Below, in pieces: positions 35,934 to 46,670 of a stretch of DNA of 64,000 nt (the stretch's first letter is position 1; the number at the start of each line of letters is the position of its first letter). The position numbers and the translations under genes are program-made. Source of the DNA: Theropithecus gelada (lineage: Eukaryota; Chordata; Mammalia; Primates; Cercopithecidae). The stretch lies in NCBI RefSeq assembly GCF_003255815.1, contig NC_037680.1, positions 25,762,304-25,826,303 on the forward strand, in the 5' to 3' direction. Below the pieces are notes generated by a model, which was not told the origin of the DNA, did no database searches, and saw only the letters and a program-made list of their open reading frames with translations.

Positions 35934-36290
35934 TGTCTTAGTTCATTATGAATGCTTTACCAATATAACATAGACTGGATAGCCGATAAGTAACAGGAAC
36001 TTATTTCTCACAGTTCTGGTGTCTAGGCAGTCCAAGACGAAGGTACTGGCAGATTCAGTGTCTGGTGAGGGCCCATAGATGGGACCTCTTTTGGTTCATA
36101 GATGGGACCTTCTCACTGTGTCCTCACATGTTGGAAGGGGCAAAGGGTGTCTCTCTCTGGCCTCTTTTACAAGGACACTAATCCATTCCTGGTCACTTTC
36201 CAAAGGCCCCACCTCCTAATACTGTCACCTTGGGGGTTGGAATTTTAACACAGGAATTTGAGGGCACACAAACATTAAGACCATAGCAAC
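35934..36290 (-). mobile_element. MLT1 MaLR LTR, minus strand
   Basis: On plus: TGTCTTAGTTCATTATGAAT, ACTTATTTCTCACAGTTCTG, GCAGATTCAGTGTCTGGTGA, GTCCTCACATGTTGGAAGGG, CAAAGGCCCCACCTCCTAAT, ending CATTAAGACCATAGCAAC. Inside is a short duplication of CATAGATGGGACCT (about 36073-36087 and 36097-36111). Confidence 0.85.
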
Positions 36291-37254
36291 GAGCCTCCAA
36301 TCAAACAGTCCAGCCTGATACTTTCTAGGGCCCTGACCAGCTCACTCACACGCTTTCTTACATTCTGTAAATGTTATATTATTCCCCAGTTATGGGTAAC
36401 GAAAAAGTCCCTTGTTTACTGTTTTGCAGTGTTTCATATAGGCAGTAGCTCACTTGACCCTTCTATTCTCACAATCTGCAGAATTACCTAGTTTTATCAT
36501 ATTCCTGGAGTTCAGCCTAGAACACTGAACATAGGGCCCCCCCTTTGGAGACTCTCACTATATGCCCACCAGCACTAGAAATATTTTTAAATTGTAAGCA
36601 GTTAAACTGGTTCTTAGATTATATTACATTGCAACTGTTGTCATAAATATGTAATAAATATACTTATTTATGTAAAACAGAACATAGCTAATAAAATAAT
36701 GTATCAAATTGATCAACCAAAGAATCAGTGGGCAATGAGAGTGCCAACAGGTCAGACTCCAAAGTGAAGGAGTTGCCCAGCACTGGCCAGAGGAATGCAT
36801 ACCTGTTAAGCTAAATCAAGAATCTCATCTGCTTCAAATATTACAGCATGAGGCCATTACACATTTGGATCATGTAACTAATTATCCCTATGCTTATTTT
36901 AGACTCACTTAAATAACCCTCTGGCAAGCTAACTTCCCAAATGATACAGGAAATATACTGATGAACTCTCATACATTTTATTGTACATGAATATATCAGC
37001 ATAATTTTATACATCATCCTCTAAAGAGTTTTATTTACATAAGTTCATATTCTCAGTTCTGGTTTATGCCAGGATACTCAGAAGAAAGTACCTGCCCTCC
37101 TGCCACCACTGGGTTCGCGAGACTGAAAAAAGTGGTGAATTAGTTAGGCAACTGCTTTCTTCTGTGGAATATTTGTCTGAGTGTTCTTTCCTCAAAATTC
37201 TACAATATGAATTTTCCAGGTCTACAATATCATACTAATGTAAAGGCTTTTTAC
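36291..37254. other. Single-copy non-coding stretch
   Basis: Nothing recognised; no frame of note. Confidence 0.5.
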
Positions 37255-37562
37255 ATGTTTTTTGTTTTGTTTTGTTTTGTTTTTGTTTTTTGTTTTTTTG
37301 AGATGGAGTCTCACTCTGTTGCCCAGGCTGGAGTGCAGTGGCATAATCTCAGCTCACTGCAAGCTCCGCCTCCCAGGTTCAAGCAATTCTCTGTCTCAGC
37401 CTCCCGAGTAACTGAGATTACAAGTGTCCGCCACCAAGCCCAGCTAATTTTTGTATTTTTAGTAGAGACAGGTTTCACCATGTTGCCCAGGCTGGTCTCG
37501 AACTCCTGACCTTGTGATCCACCCACCTTGGCCTTCCAAAGTGCTGGGATTACAGGCGTGAG
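37255..37562 (-). mobile_element. AluS-type, minus strand, 5' end missing
   Basis: Reverse Alu with a (TTTTG)-rich tail (37255-37298), body from GAGATGGAGTCTCACTCTGT, stopping at TTACAGGCGTGAG, so about 15 bases of the Alu 5' end are absent. A short direct repeat ATGTTTT at 37255-37261 and 37563-37569 may be the target-site duplication. This Alu explains the opposite frames seen at 37207-37526. Confidence 0.92.
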
Positions 37563-38139
37563 ATGTTTTAAGTGATAGCCTTAAGTAGAGCTGCTCCACA
37601 ATTTTCTTTTATAAAAGATCTCTAAATACAATGCCGGTGGAAAATTTACTAAAAAACTTGTTATTGGCTGTTTATAAATATTAGCCCAAGATTTATTGCT
37701 ATTTGGCATATAAATGTCTAAAATATTTCATTGTGCTTAGTTTATATCTATAAGTGAGACTGTCCTTGTTAAGGAGGTATATTCATACATCAGAGCAGTC
37801 AAGGCTCACCTCTGAAAGTAGAATCATCTGACGCCAAGAAAAACCAAAAGTAAGTATTGTGAGGGTAGCAGGGAAAGCCTTGAGTAATCCACATACCTGA
37901 ACGAGTACTTGTCTGCACCTCATATTCAACTAGTGCCAAACAGGAGTTAGTTATTATTGATTCCATAGAGCTGAGTCACATGAAATTCATTCTCCCTGGG
38001 ATTTGGCCAGAAACAAGGTTTATTAAGCCTTACATCACTTTATTATCAAGGTTAACTCCTCACTCTAAGGGCTGTTAAGAGAGCTTTATTATTAGTTTGT
38101 AATTTTGTATGTTTTAAGTGGAATGACATTATTTTGCCC

Positions 38140-38350
38140 AAGTGAATAAAATGAAGCACAGTAATTGTAATTGCTATTGCCAGATTCCATAGCGAGCCTC
38201 GCAGGATTTTCCAAAAGTAAAATGACAATGCATCTTCGTCAACCTGGACACCATCCCACCACGATGATTTCTGGCATATTGCCAACACTCTCCAACAATT
38301 CTTGGATGTCCCCGCATAAGATATACGACATGTCAAAGTCCAGATTCATT
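38140..38350. other. CpG-bearing block, function unknown
   Basis: Six CpG dinucleotides fall between 38193 and 38327 in surroundings almost devoid of CpG. Several frames are open: minus 38052-38336, plus 38171-38377, and a short minus ATG frame 38239-38349 of 36 codons. None has a recognisable domain, and open frames on both strands are not evidence of coding. It could be a conserved non-coding element, an unrecognised repeat or a retrocopy scrap. Confidence 0.3.
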
Positions 38351-39124
38351 ACATTTCTGCTTTTTTTTTTCCTTTAGTACAAGATAATCCTTCATCATTG
38401 ACTCATTTTTTAACGGAGTGCTCCAGTTAAAAATATATCAAGATCTTACCACAAGATGTCTTGACACTGACTCATTATTATAGAAAAGAATATGTTCAAG
38501 GAAACTAATGGGTAGGATAATGGCCAAGTGACAAAGCACAGCACTATACACATAAGATGGATAGCATTGACATAAGATGATAAACTGGAGTACCTGAACG
38601 CTCATGATAATTTAAATCATATCCGTTTAAGAAAAGTGCAGTTGAGAATTAAAGAGAACCAACACATCATATGAATATAACAAAGTTAATGCCTTAGGCT
38701 TACATTACCTGGTCCTGGGCCTAAGAGATAATCTCATCACTCGCTGCTAATTTCCCTCCTCACTCCCCTTCATGTTTCGTATTTGTCTGTATGTGGGCAA
38801 CATGCGTAATGTACACACATGAGCACATACTTGTAACCTACCAACTTGACTTCTGACGGTTTCTTGACTACTTCATACTTGTACACATTACTGGCATTTT
38901 GTTCTTCTAGTACCATCTACTCAAAACTTCCTTGTTTACTCTTTGTTCCTTTACTCTTTGTTCTACTATAGGCCCAGTATAGATCTTGATTCCCAGAAAT
39001 ATTTGGTTTACAATGAAAGAAATTAAACCGGTACAAATTTAAGCCAAAATGTGGATGCCACAAATGACATGGCCATTTCTCATAGAACCCAAGCATAGCC
39101 ATGTGGTAGGAACAAGGTTTAGAA

Positions 39125-39126
<2 letters not shown>

Positions 39127-39165
<39 letters not shown>
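39127..39165 (+). repeat. (GT)n microsatellite
   Basis: About 19 GT units, uninterrupted. Confidence 0.97.
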
Positions 39166-39166
<1 letters not shown>

Positions 39167-39739
39167 AGTTGTGAGAGAGCCATCATCTAGGACGGTCCAG
39201 TTTCCTCACATATGGTAATGTAGTTTCAACTAAGTCATACTCAAACTCTGCTTACACTATGCTAAATGACCTGTCATACATACCTGTGGAGTTGGTATCA
39301 ATAAATAAAACAAGCTTTATACAAGTATTTGTCAACACTTCTGAGAATAAAAGCATTTCTGGATCATTCTCTGTAATCCTCAAAGAAAAATCAAAAGAAC
39401 TCTGTATATCTTTGATTTGAATGTGCCCAGAGATTGATGCGATAGAAATGTGGATTGAAATAAAGAAGCAACAAATAACCTGAGATCAATATGTTATGTC
39501 TATTTAGTTTGATTATACTACAATTTGCTTCAGAATTTCAGAGTTATAGTAATCATATAACGTAACTGGTTAACCCTGTGGTATTGCACACGAGAAAACT
39601 AAGGCTAGGTGGGTTTAGTAAATTACATAACCAAATGTACATTAAAAAAGCAGTATCTACCTCTAGAAGGGCTCATGTATACTAAGTAGAGAGAAATTAG
39701 GCTCTCGAGAGAAAATTATATAGTTGGCCAACTATGGTG

Positions 39740-39900
39740 ACTTTCTGCTATGCTGGTTAAATACTCTCACTCTAGTTTCTCTTCTATAAAAGCATGATAA
39801 TAATACATGCTTCGTAGGATATTGTGAGAAATATATAAAATAATATCAAGGAGACTCGTAGCCCAATAACAGGCACAGAACAGGCCTCTTAATAACATCT
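39740..39900 (+). mobile_element. MIR SINE fragment
   Basis: CTAGTTTCTCTTCTATAAAA, GATAATAATACATGCTTCGT, AGGATATTGTGAGAAATATA and CCAATAACAGGCACAG follow MIR order. Diverged. Confidence 0.55.
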
Positions 39901-40633
39901 TTCTCTTCCTGGTTAACTCACATGAGTTTGAGTTTAAAATACTATTTTAATTCATTTACAAATTAGATTAGTGTGCAATGTATCAGATTATTTTTCACTT
40001 TTATATTTCCACAGAAAAAATATATTATTTGGGGTTTATGTGTTACGTGTTTTACATAAGTGTTACATTTCCATTGTACCTTGCTATCTTTACCAACAGT
40101 ATAAATTAAATAACTTTCCATGTAGTTATATTTTGTTCTTTTTAATGATGGCAGAGTATTTTATAGTATGAATATTCTAAAATTGTTTAAGCAGTCTCTA
40201 ATTTATGGACATTTAGATTAATACAGTCTCCCTCATAATATTGTTTTAAAGACTGAAATAACTTAACTGAAATAATATTGTAAAGTTCTCAGCACAGTAA
40301 GCAAATAACAAATGCTTGAAGTTGGTATTCTATGTTCATAATATTATCCTAATCAGTTTAAAAATTATTCTCTTTACCATTTTCCACACTTTTCCATTTC
40401 CCCATATAATTTTTTTGAAAGGCAAACTTTATATCACTCTATTTTTTTTCAGTTCCCTTTAAATTTGCCTCTTACTGTAGTTTGATTTCATCCCCATAAA
40501 GATTTTACAAAAAAATGCTTTACTGAGAACATCAACAATCTCTAATCTTTTTAAAATAATGGAACAATGTATAATGTTTACAGAAGATCTTTTTACTGTA
40601 TTGGCAACATTTATTTATCTCTTTTTTTAAAAA

Positions 40634-40674
40634 TGTGTGTGTGTATGTATGTATGTATGTATGTATGTATGTAT
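40634..40674 (+). repeat. (GT)n/(GTAT)n microsatellite
   Basis: GT units followed by about seven GTAT units. Confidence 0.95.
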
Positions 40675-41760
40675 ATACACTCCTTCAAGAATTATATAAG
40701 AGTTAAAAACCAAAACTGAAATATATAAAGTAAGTAATATTTGGATGCTTTTTGAATTGTACTTAAAGTGAATTATCCTCATTATTATTTACTACTATTA
40801 CTAAAAATAAAGTAATATATTGTTCATTGAAGAAACCATGCAAGCCAAAAGACAATGGAGTGATGCCATCAAAGTGCTGAAAGAAATAAAAATGCTAAAC
40901 CAAGAGTCTATACCCAGCCAAAATATCTTTAAAACTGAAGAAGATGTATTTCTCATATAAAAAAAATTGAGAGATGTATTGTCAGCAGACATGTGCTGCA
41001 AGAAATATTGAAATAAATTTTTGAAGAGTATGATACCAGGTAGAAATTTGGATCTACATTAAACAAATGAAAAGTACAGGAAAATAAATAAATATAAATA
41101 AATATGACTTTTCCCCTTATTTTTAATTGCTTTAAAAAAACTGGATGTATGAAACAAAAATAGTAGCAAGGGTACTGTATGTGTATATTTCAAGTAGGTA
41201 AAAGTAAAATGCATGACAAAATATTGTTAAGGATGGAAAGAGGAAACAGAATACTGCTGTTAAGTTCCTTACACAACATATGAGGCACTATGCTAATATT
41301 TAAAGATATAATCTGATTAGTTAAAAATAAATATTATAACGTATGAGGCAACCAAAGAAAAATTTTTTATAATTAGGCATGAATAGTAAGGCAACAGTGA
41401 AGATAAAAAGCAATCCTAAAGATACAAAATTAACAAAAATAAGGCAGAAATTAAGGATGAGCTTGCTGTTGTAATAAAAAATAAATATACCAAAAATGAA
41501 AAAAAAGTCATTAAAAAAGAGAAAAAAGAAACAAAACAGAGGTAATAAAAAGAAAACAATTAACAAGATGGTAAATTTTAATTCAGCCATATCTATAATT
41601 ATAATAAATATAAACGGTCTAAATATATCAGGTAAATATAGAGATTATTAAATGAGATAAAAACTAAGACACAAACACATACCTTCTTAAAGACATGTGT
41701 TACCAGAAGAATGAAAAAGTGCATACCAATTCATACCATGCAAACATGAATCAAAACAAA

Positions 41761-41826
41761 GCTAAAAGAGTAATACTAATATTGGGCAAAGTAGCTGAAA
41801 GACTTATACTAATATTGGGCAAAGTA
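41761..41826 (+). repeat. 33-bp tandem duplication
   Basis: Two adjacent 33-bp units (41761-41793, 41794-41826) with three differences; the shared core ACTAATATTGGGCAAAGTA is identical. It lies in the old L1 endonuclease region and is a local duplication after insertion. Confidence 0.9.
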
Positions 41827-42590
41827 GAATTTAGAAAAGGAATATTATCAAAGAAGAGAAACATCATATGATAACAAAAAAGTCAGTTATCTAAGAATAA
41901 ATAATAAATCCAAATGTTCAAACACCTTTATGTACAATTTCAAAATACATAAAGAAACCACTAAAAAAAGAAGTAGACAAATATGTAATTGTAGTTGGGT
42001 ACTTCAACACCCCTCTCTCAGTAAATGATACAGCAAAATGCAAAAACCAGCAGAATTCAAAGTAGGCAGTTCTACAATAATAGTTGGATACTTCAGTATT
42101 CACCCACTTTTAATACAGAATAAAACATCGAGGTAGAAGATCTTTAAGGAAATAGGTGACTTGAACAATACTATAAACCAACTAGACCTAACATTCATAA
42201 TTATTACACAACACTCTAACATTAGAAAATGTCACATTTTCCTCAAGTGCACCAAAGACATTCTCTAATATAAACCGCATATTAAGCCACAAAACAAGTC
42301 TCCACATAAATCTTTTCAATCACATAAAAAGATTGAAATTGTATAAGTATCTTCTCCAATCATAATAAAATGAAACTAGAAATCAATAACTGACAGAAAA
42401 CTAGAATATTTACAAATATGAGAAAATTAAACAACACATTTTAAACAAACAATGTGTCAAAGAAAAAATATAAGGGAAATTAAAAAGTACTTTGAGATAG
42501 ATGAATATGAAAATACAATATACCAAACTTTGTGAGATGCATAGAAGACAGTGCATATAGAGAAAATTATAGCTACAAATGCCTCCATAT

Positions 42591-42605
42591 AAAAAGAAGA
42601 TCTCA
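42591..42605 (+). repeat. Target-site duplication, left copy
   Basis: AAAAAGAAGATCTCA, repeated exactly at 42902-42916 on the other side of the Alu. Confidence 0.95.
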
Positions 42606-42901
42606 GCTGGGCATGTTGGCTCATGCCTGTAATCCTGGCACTTTGGGAGGCCAAGGTGGATGGATTGCCTGAGCTCAGGAGTTCAAGACCAGCCTGGGCA
42701 ACATGGTGAAACCATATCTCTACTAAAATACAAAAGAAATTAGCCAGATGTAGTGGCATGCACCTGTAGTCCCAGTTACTTGGGAGGCTGAGGCAGGAGA
42801 ATTGCTTGAACCCAGAGGTGGAGGTTGCAGATTATCGCACCACTGCACTCCAGCAACAGAGCAAGACTCCGTCTCTTAAAGGAAAAAAAAAAAGAAAAAA
42901 G
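42606..42901 (+). mobile_element. Alu (AluS-like), full length
   Basis: Starts GCTGGGCATGTTGGCTCATG and ends in an impure A tail. Flanked by a perfect 15-bp target-site duplication, which begins with A-rich sequence as expected for L1-endonuclease insertion. Inserted in the old L1M. Its mutations suggest AluS age. Confidence 0.93.
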
Positions 42902-42916
42902 AAAAAGAAGATCTCA
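42902..42916 (+). repeat. Target-site duplication, right copy
   Basis: Exact copy of 42591-42605. Confidence 0.95.
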
Positions 42917-43186
42917 AATCCACAGTATAATTTTAAAACTATGGGAACTAGAAAAAGAAAAGCAAACTAAACCCAAAGCTAAGAGAAGGAAGAATTAAAG
43001 CAGACATAACATAGAAAACAGAAACATTCTGTATTTTAAAGCAGACATAATACAGAGAATAGGAAACCAATGGGAAAAATCAATGAAACTTATAGTTTAT
43101 TCTTAAGTTAAACACTTATTACATAAGCAGAGATAGAAACAAATTTACCAAGAAATACACTAGACTAACTAAGAAAAAAATGACAA

Positions 43187-43479
43187 AGTTAGGCACAGTG
43201 GCTCATGTCTATAATCCCAGCACTTTGGGAGGCTAAGGCAGGTGGATCAAGAGGTCACGAGTTCGAGACCAGCCTGACCAACATGGTGAAACCCCGTCTC
43301 TACTAAAAATACAAAAATCAGGCAGGCATGGTGGTGCACACCTGTTATTCCAGCTACTCAGGAGGCTGAGGCAGGAGAATCACTTGAACTTGGGAGGTGG
43401 AGGTTATAGTGAGCCAAGATCACACCACTATACTTCAGCCTGAGTGACAGAACGAGATTCCATCTCAAAAAAAAAAAAA
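43187..43479 (+). mobile_element. Alu (AluS-like), full length
   Basis: Body from GGCACAGTGGCTCATGTC with a degraded first few bases, two monomers, and 13 A at 43467-43479. Target-site duplication not clear. Second Alu inside the same old L1M, 300 bp after the first and in the same direction. Confidence 0.9.
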
Positions 43480-44160
43480 CCAGGAGATACAAATAACGAA
43501 AATCAGATGATTTTAGTGAAAGTGGGCCCATTACTACTGACTTTACAGATATAAAACAGACTATAAGTGATTACTATAAACAATCATATGGCAATAAGTG
43601 AGATAACCTAGGTGAAATGGACAAATTCTTAGAAACACAAAAACTGCCAAAATGCACTCAAGAAGAAATAGAAAATCTGGAGAGACCTATCAGAGAGAAA
43701 TAAATTGAACAGTAACAAGAATCCTCCTAGCAAAGAAAAGCCCAGGGCCTGAAGGTTTCAATGGCAAATTCCACCAAATATACCCAATATTATTCTTTGA
43801 ATTAATACCAATCATTTTCAAACTCTTCCAGAAAATAAAAGGGAATACTCCCTAACTCATTTTATGAAGCCATCACTACTTAAACCTGAAAGTCAGATAA
43901 AGACATCACAAGAAAAGAGAATTACACACCAATATCCATTATTAATATAGATGAAAAAAATCTCAACAAAATGCTAGCAACTTCAACACAACAGCATACT
44001 AAAAGGAGCATATACAATGATCAAGTGGGATTTATCTCAGGAATTCTAGAGTGGTTAAACATGAAAATCAATCAATGTGATATATCACATAAATGAAGAA
44101 AAAAAAACACATCATCATCTCAATTAGTATAGAAAATGCATTTGACAAAACAATAACATC

Positions 44161-44556
44161 TGAGTTAGTCCATTCATGTTGCCATAAAGAAATACCTGAG
44201 TCTGAGTAATTTATATAGAGAAAAGAGGTTTATTTGCCTCACATATCTGTAGGCTGTACAAGAACAGTGGCAACAACACCTGCTTCTGTTCAGGGTAGAA
44301 GATGAAAGAGTAGCAGGTATCACGTGATGAGAGGAAGGAGGCAAAAGAAGTGGGGGAGGTGAGAAGCTCTTTTTAACAATCAGTTCTCATGGGAACAGAT
44401 AGAAGAAAAACTCACTCACTACACAGGAACAGCACCAAGGCATTCATGAGAGATCAGCCCCTATGATCCACACATCTCCTATGAGGCCCTAACTCCAATA
44501 CTAAGGATCAAATTTCAACATAAAATTTGAGGGGAACAAATAGCTGAACTATATCA
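44161..44556 (-). mobile_element. MaLR LTR (MST/THE1-like), minus strand
   Basis: On plus: TGAGTTAGTCCATTCATGTT, ACCTGAGTCTGAGTAATTTA, AAAAGAGGTTTATTTGCCTC, and the end GCTGAACTATATCA, giving TG...CA termini. This is a MaLR LTR reversed. The 5-base flanks ACATC (left) and GTATC (right) could be a decayed duplication. Inserted between two L1M pieces. Confidence 0.8.
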
Positions 44557-45319
44557 GTATCATAAAGAATGAACAAATTAAATAAAGAAGTAGAAGATTT
44601 GTACACAGAGAACTATAAAATACTGCTGAAGGAAATTAAGAGGACCTAAATAAATGGAATGGCATCCATGTTCACCTGGAAGACTAATGTTGTTAAGATG
44701 GCACTACTACCCAAAGTGATCTACACATACAATAGAATCCCTATCAAAATCCAAAAGACCTCTTTTACTGAAATGGAAAAGCTGATTCTAAAATTCAAAT
44801 GGAATTGCAAGGAAACCCGGATTTCCAAAACAATATTATCATCTCAGTAGAAAAATAATTTGACAAAACTTACCATTCATTCCTGATAAATCCTCCAGGA
44901 AAAGTAGAGAAAAAAAAGACTTCCTAATCCTGACAAAAGGCATCTGCAAAGAAACCTACAACTAACAGCACACTTAACATTAAAAGACTGAATGCTTCCC
45001 TCCTACAATCAGGAAGAAGAAAAGGGTGTCCATCATGGAATTTCTAGCCAATGCAATAAGGAACATAAAGGAAATAAGAGGTATTCAACTAAGAAAGACA
45101 GAATTAAAGGTGAAATAAATATTTACAGATAATATGATTTACAGATAATTTAATTTACAGGTAATATAACATACAGATAATATAAAGAAAATGTAGAGGG
45201 ATCCACCCAAAAGCTACTATAACTATTAAGTTTAGCAATATCACAGTAGAAATGATCAATGCAAAAAATTAATTGAATTTGTATATACTGGCAACACACA
45301 ACTGAAACTTGGACTAACA
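44557..45319 (+). mobile_element. Old L1M ORF2 pieces in non-canonical order
   Basis: 44565-44840 matches ORF2 downstream of the RT palm (GATTTGTACACAGAGAACTA; frame 44659-44850 with VVKMALLPKVIY). 44840-45310 matches the earlier part: TTGACAAAAC again, CAGGAAGAAGAAAAGGGTGTCC for the RQGCPLS region, and ACAGATAATATGATTTACAG where FADD should be. The later part therefore precedes the earlier part, implying two L1M copies or a partial duplication. Confidence 0.7.
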
Positions 45320-45430
45320 GGATCCGTTCCAAGATGGCTGAATAGGAATAGCTCTGGTCTGCAGCTCCCAGCATGATCAATGCAGAAGACAGGTGATTTT
45401 TGCATTTCCAACTGATGTACCTGCTTCATG

Positions 45431-45748
45431 TCATTGGGACTGGTTGGACAGTCCATGGAGGATGAGCCAAAGCAGCGTGGGGCGTTGCCTCACCCAGGAA
45501 GTGCAAGGGGTTGGGGGACTTCCTTTCCTAGCAAAGGGAAGCCATGACAGACTGTACCTGGAAAAATGGGACACTCTCACCCAAATACTGCGTTTTTCCC
45601 ATGATCTTAGCAACCGGTCAGCCAGGAGATTCTCTCCCATGCCTGCTTCAGTGGGTCCCATGCCCACGGAGCCTTGCTCACTGCTAGCACAGCAGTCTGA
45701 GATAGACCTGCAAGGCTGCAGCCTGGCAGGGGGAGGGGCGTCCGCCAT
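45431..45748 (-). CDS. ORF0-like antisense frame in L1-B 5'UTR
   Basis: An uninterrupted 105-codon frame antisense to L1-B. It starts MADAPPPARLQPCRSISDCC and then has SVGMGP and EKRSIW, in the same order as human L1 ORF0, a roughly 70-residue primate-specific antisense ORF known to sit here. The start has G at -3 and G at +4 (GCAATGG), a strong Kozak context. The frame continues about 35 codons past where I expect ORF0 to end. In human L1, ORF0 is transcribed from the antisense promoter and can splice to downstream exons. Nothing here shows expression, so treat it as an L1-derived frame, not a host gene. Confidence 0.5.
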   Translation of the reverse strand: MADAPPPARLQPCRSISDCCASSEQGSVGMGPTEAGMGENLLADRLLRSWEKRSIWVRVSHFSRYSLSWLPFARKGSPPTPCTSWVRQRPTLLWLILHGLSNQSQ

Positions 45749-46104
45749 TGCTGAGCCTTCGGCAGGTAAACAAAGTGGCCGGGAAGCTCAAACTGGGAGA
45801 AGCCCACCCCAGCTCAGCAAGGCCTTCTGCCTCTAACAGACTCCACCTCTGTGGGCAGAGCAGAGCTGAATGAAAGGCAGCAGAAACTTCTGTAGACTTA
45901 AACGTCCCTGCCTGACAGCTCTGAAGAGAGCAGTGGTTCTCCCAGCATGGTGTTTGAGCTCTGAGAATGGACAGACTGCCTCCTCAAGTGGGTCCCTGAC
46001 CCCCATGTAGGCTAACTGGGAGACAACTCCCAGTAGGGGCTGACAGACACCTCATACAGGGGGTTGCCCCTCTGGGACAAAGCTTCCAGAGGAAAGATCA
46101 GGCA

Positions 46105-46163
46105 GCAATATTTGCTGTTCTGCAATATTTGCTGTTCTGCAGCAAATATTTTTTGCTGTTCTG
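46105..46163 (+). repeat. Short tandem repeat in L1-B 5'UTR
   Basis: Unit GCAATATTTGCTGTTCT at 46105-46121 and 46122-46138, then a degenerate third copy (to 46163). L1-A has a single version of this site near 17577. Confidence 0.85.
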
Positions 46164-46241
46164 CAGCTGGAGTGGACCTCCAGCAAACTCCAACAGACCT
46201 GCAGCTGAGAGAACTGACTGTTAGAAGGAAAACTAAAAAAT

Positions 46242-46256
46242 AGAAAGGAATAGCAT
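46242..46256 (+). repeat. Target-site duplication, left copy
   Basis: AGAAAGGAATAGCAT, repeated exactly at 46561-46575. Confidence 0.95.
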
Positions 46257-46257
46257 A

Positions 46258-46560
46258 GGCCAGGTGCAGTGGCTCATGCCTGTAATCCCAGCACTTTGGG
46301 AGGCCAAGGCGGGTGGATCATGAGGTCAGGAGATTGAGACCATCTTGGCTAACATGGTGAAACCCCATCTCTACTAAAAATACAAAAAAATTAGCCGGGC
46401 ATGGTGGCGGGCACCTGTAGTCCCAGCTGCTTGGGAGGTTGAGGCAGGAGAATGGCTTGAACCTGGAAGGCAGAGCTTGCAGTGAGCCGAGATGGTGCCA
46501 CTGCACTCCAGCCTGGGCAACAGAGCAAGACTCTGACTCAAAAAAAAAAAAAGAAAAAAA
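46258..46560 (+). mobile_element. AluY, full length, in L1-B 5'UTR
   Basis: Starts GGCCAGGTGCAGTGGCTC, with AluY-type GAGAATGGC and GAGCTTGCAGTGAGCC in the right monomer, and an A tail broken by single G. A perfect 15-bp duplication of L1 5'UTR sequence flanks it, showing it inserted into L1-B after L1-B was in place. Confidence 0.95.
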
Positions 46561-46575
46561 AGAAAGGAATAGCAT
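46561..46575 (+). repeat. Target-site duplication, right copy
   Basis: Exact copy of 46242-46256. Confidence 0.95.
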
Positions 46576-46670
46576 CAACATGAACAAAAAGGACATCCAC
46601 ACCAAAACTCCACAAAACCCCATCTGTAGGTGACCAAAATCAAAGACTAAAGGTAGATAAAACCACAAAG

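Larger units (their letters stand above)
37563..40829. other. Mostly single-copy non-coding stretch
   Basis: Contains a CpG-bearing block (38140-38350), a GT microsatellite (39127-39165), MIR remnants (about 39585-39660 minus, 39740-39900 plus) and a GTAT microsatellite (40634-40674). No gene supported. Confidence 0.5.
40830..44160 (+). mobile_element. Old L1M element, ORF1 end to RT, plus strand
   Basis: Order of parts: ORF1 C-terminal region (40850-41000), spacer, endonuclease (41560-42400, with the ACTTCAACACCCC block at 42001 corresponding to DFNTP), linker (42420-42600), and RT start (43480-44160, through TTGACAAAACAATAACATC, the AFDK region). Two Alus interrupt it at 42606 and 43187, and the endonuclease carries a 33-bp tandem duplication. 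Highly diverged with no useful frame. Confidence 0.82.
45320..46670 (+). promoter_or_regulatory. L1-B 5'UTR (internal promoter region)
   Basis: Keeps the YY1-type site near the start (CAAGATGGC, 45330-45338) that in the family positions Pol II initiation. It contains three copies (two exact) of a 17-bp unit GCAATATTTGCTGTTCT at 46105-46163. An AluY is inserted 413 bases before the ORF1 ATG. Confidence 0.75.

Noticed and set aside
37207..37526. Opposite frames of 71-100 codons
   Set aside because: Both are translations of an Alu in two directions.
45393..45836. 147-codon plus frame in L1-B 5'UTR
   Set aside because: Lies in non-coding L1 5'UTR in sense direction; no known L1 product is read there.
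46105..46163. Repeated 17-bp units as a CRISPR-like or regulatory array
   Set aside because: Units abut without spacers and belong to the L1 5'UTR; the genome is that of a primate.
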